From contig JAISRW010000039.1 in NCBI GenBank assembly GCA_031273405.1, positions 1 to 6,175 on the forward strand: a stretch of DNA of 6,175 bases, given 5' to 3'. Numbering within the stretch: position 1 is the stretch's first letter; each line of letters begins with the position of its first letter. Below are positions 4,855 through 6,175 of the stretch, piece after piece. Below the pieces are notes generated by a model, which was not told the DNA's origin, ran no database searches, and was given only the letters and a program-made list of their open reading frames with translations. Origin of the DNA: Treponema sp. GTDB taxonomy: Bacteria > Spirochaetota > Spirochaetia > Treponematales > Breznakiellaceae. The position numbers and the translations under genes were made by a program.

Positions 4855-5955
4855 ATGGCAAAGATCCCTGTAGGCGTTTTAGGCGCCACCGGAATAGTCG
4901 GACAACATTACATTGCCCTGCTCAATGACCACCCCTGGTTTGAGGTGCGCTATGCGGCGGCCTCTCCCCGGAGCGCCGGGAAACCATACGCCCAGGCCGT
5001 GGCCGGCCGCTGGCAGCTCTCCCGGAGCTATAACGCTCAGGTGGGGGAACTTACCGTCGCCGACGCCGGCGACGTTGCCGGGGCGGCGGCGGCCGCAAAA
5101 GCCGGGAACTGCGCCTTTGTGTTCTCGGCCCTGGAAATGGGCAAGGACGAAACCAGGGCCCTGGAAGAAGCCTACGCCGCCGCCGGAATCCCGGTCATCT
5201 CCAACGCCTCGGCCCACCGCTGGACAGAAGACGTGCCGGTGCTCATCGCCGAGGTAAACCCCCAGCACGCGGATATTATCCCGGCCCAGCGGAAAAAGCG
5301 GGGCTGGGACAAGGGCTTTATCGCCGTCAAGCCCAACTGCTCCATCCAGAGCTATACCACCCCCGTCTACGCCCTCATCCGGGCGGGCTATGAAGTCAAG
5401 CGTATCTTCGCCGCCACCCTCCAGGCGGTTTCGGGGGCCGGTTATCCGGGGGTTCCCAGCCTGGACATGATAGACAACATCGTTCCCTACATAGGGGGGG
5501 AGGAAGAAAAGTCGGAGCAGGAACCCCTCAAGATCCTGGGCGCCATTGAGGGGGGGATGTTCAAAAACGCCCCGCTGCCCAGGATCAGCGCCCACTGCAA
5601 CCGGGTGCCGGTGGCGGACGGGCACACCGCCTGCGTGAGTCTTGAGTTCGGGGACAAGAAGCCTTCTATCGACGAAGTAAAAGCAATCTGGGGGGCCTTT
5701 AGAAGCCTCCCCCAGGAACTGGATCTCCCCACGGCGCCGGAGCGGCCCATCATCGTCCGGGAAGAAGCCGACCGGCCCCAGCCCCGGAAAGACCGGGACG
5801 CCGGCAAGGCCATGGCGGTGACGGTGGGCAGGATCCGCCCCTGCAACGTCTTCGATCTCCGCTTTGTGGGCCTCTCCCACAACACCGTCCGCGGCGCCGC
5901 CGGCGGCGGCATTCTCAACGCGGAACTCCTGCGGCACAAAGGCTATATTTCCTGA
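4855..5955 (+). CDS. asd: Aspartate-semialdehyde dehydrogenase, archaeal/fungal type
   Basis: Asd reduces L-aspartyl-4-phosphate to aspartate-4-semialdehyde with NADPH, supplying DapA (diaminopimelate/lysine) and homoserine-derived amino acids. The 366-residue protein opens with the Rossmann motif GATGIVGQ (10-17). Catalytic Cys162 lies in KPNCSIQ, Gln190 in LQAVSGAG, Arg250 and His257 in NRVPVADGHT, and it closes with LSHNTVRGAAGGGILNAE (340-357). These are hallmarks of the archaeal/fungal-type enzyme rather than the E. coli type, and no key residue is missing. The start at 4855 is chosen because AAAGGAG at 4842-4848 sits 6 nt ahead; an upstream in-frame ATG at 4837 has no ribosome binding site. 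The gene begins 42 nt after pssA with no terminator between, so it probably shares the transcript. Codon usage is GC-rich like dapA, more so than the lipid genes between them. Confidence 0.96.
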   Translation: MAKIPVGVLGATGIVGQHYIALLNDHPWFEVRYAAASPRSAGKPYAQAVAGRWQLSRSYNAQVGELTVADAGDVAGAAAAAKAGNCAFVFSALEMGKDETRALEEAYAAAGIPVISNASAHRWTEDVPVLIAEVNPQHADIIPAQRKKRGWDKGFIAVKPNCSIQSYTTPVYALIRAGYEVKRIFAATLQAVSGAGYPGVPSLDMIDNIVPYIGGEEEKSEQEPLKILGAIEGGMFKNAPLPRISAHCNRVPVADGHTACVSLEFGDKKPSIDEVKAIWGAFRSLPQELDLPTAPERPIIVREEADRPQPRKDRDAGKAMAVTVGRIRPCNVFDLRFVGLSHNTVRGAAGGGILNAELLRHKGYIS

Positions 5956-5983
5956 CCCCGCGAGCATGGGGCCGCGAAAACTA

Positions 5984-6037
5984 AACCCGCCGCTTCCGGG
6001 CCGGGGGTTACCGTAACGCTTTGAAGGCTGAACCCCC
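5984..6037 (+). terminator. Possible stem-loop terminator behind asd
   Basis: GGGGGTT (6003-6009) can pair with AACCCCC (6031-6037) around a 21-nt loop. An alternative pairing uses AACCC (5984-5988) with GGGTT (6005-6009), and GTTAC-C-GTAAC (6007-6017) forms a short inverted repeat. No T-tract follows directly; the sequence runs into a C/T-rich stretch. These mutually exclusive stems suggest the end of the transcript but are not a standard intrinsic terminator. Confidence 0.3.
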
Positions 6038-6131
6038 CCGCCCCCTCCCCTCTTCCCTATAACCTCTTCCCTGTTCCCTCTCCCCTCTTTCTTTGCCCTT
6101 TTCCCCCAAGCTCCCAGGCCCTTGTCTTTTT
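6031..6131. repeat. Strongly pyrimidine-biased tract behind asd
   Basis: About 100 bases on the + strand are almost all C and T, with only scattered purines. CCTCTTCCCT occurs twice (6049-6058 and 6063-6072), and variants such as GTTCCCTCTCCCCTCTTTC continue the theme. It ends in a run of seven T residues. The remaining bases to 6175 show no gene; TTGTCT (6122-6127) and TATCTA (6145-6150), 17 bp apart, are a weak promoter-like pair. Confidence 0.6.
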
Positions 6132-6175
6132 TTAGGTAACGTGGTATCTATCTCCTATTGCGTTTATATGGCATG

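Noticed and set aside
4879..5967. Long minus-strand frame opposite asd, and similar frames opposite dapA and psd/pssA
   Set aside because: They are antisense shadows caused by GC-rich third codon positions. The + strand genes have complete family motifs and ribosome binding sites.

Overview
The window is a bacterial chromosome segment with every convincing gene on the + strand. Gene content and style fit a spirochaete, and a termite-gut Treponema-like organism is my best guess. The evidence is a low-complexity surface-type protein, a short-form Psd next to PssA, an archaeal/fungal-type Asd, and GC-rich coding regions separated by repeat-rich spacers. This placement is inference from gene style and was not tested by any search.

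Layout. Positions 3-668 hold the 3' end of a Thr/Ala/Gly/Ser-rich repetitive protein, closed by a double-hairpin terminator (714-774). Positions 775-1400 contain no credible gene but are full of structure. A 230-bp MITE-like element (785-1014) has 43-bp terminal inverted repeats and a perfect 8-bp target duplication (GAATTTCT at 777-784 and 1015-1022). It is followed at once by a degenerate 21-bp tandem array (1049-1341, decaying to about 1395). A promoter-like sequence then leads into dapA (1552-2457). A 264-nt spacer with terminator-like and promoter-like sequences separates dapA from a tight cluster. That cluster is a six-helix membrane protein resembling COG4648, psd, pssA and asd, with overlaps of 14 and 4 bp and then a 45-nt gap. 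The last 220 bases hold stem-loops and a strongly biased pyrimidine tract.

How the genes work together. PssA makes phosphatidylserine from CDP-diacylglycerol and serine, and Psd decarboxylates it to phosphatidylethanolamine; the overlapping genes imply translational coupling. Asd makes aspartate-semialdehyde and DapA condenses it with pyruvate, so the two ends of the region supply the diaminopimelate/lysine pathway. The block therefore covers membrane lipid and cell-wall precursor supply.

The points most worth a second look are the MITE, whose left inverted repeat has grown into a multi-copy palindromic hairpin; the 21-bp array with its 63-bp higher-order period; and the Psd, which has Asn and Ser-Ser where the family normally has the catalytic Asp and the Gly-Ser processing site.
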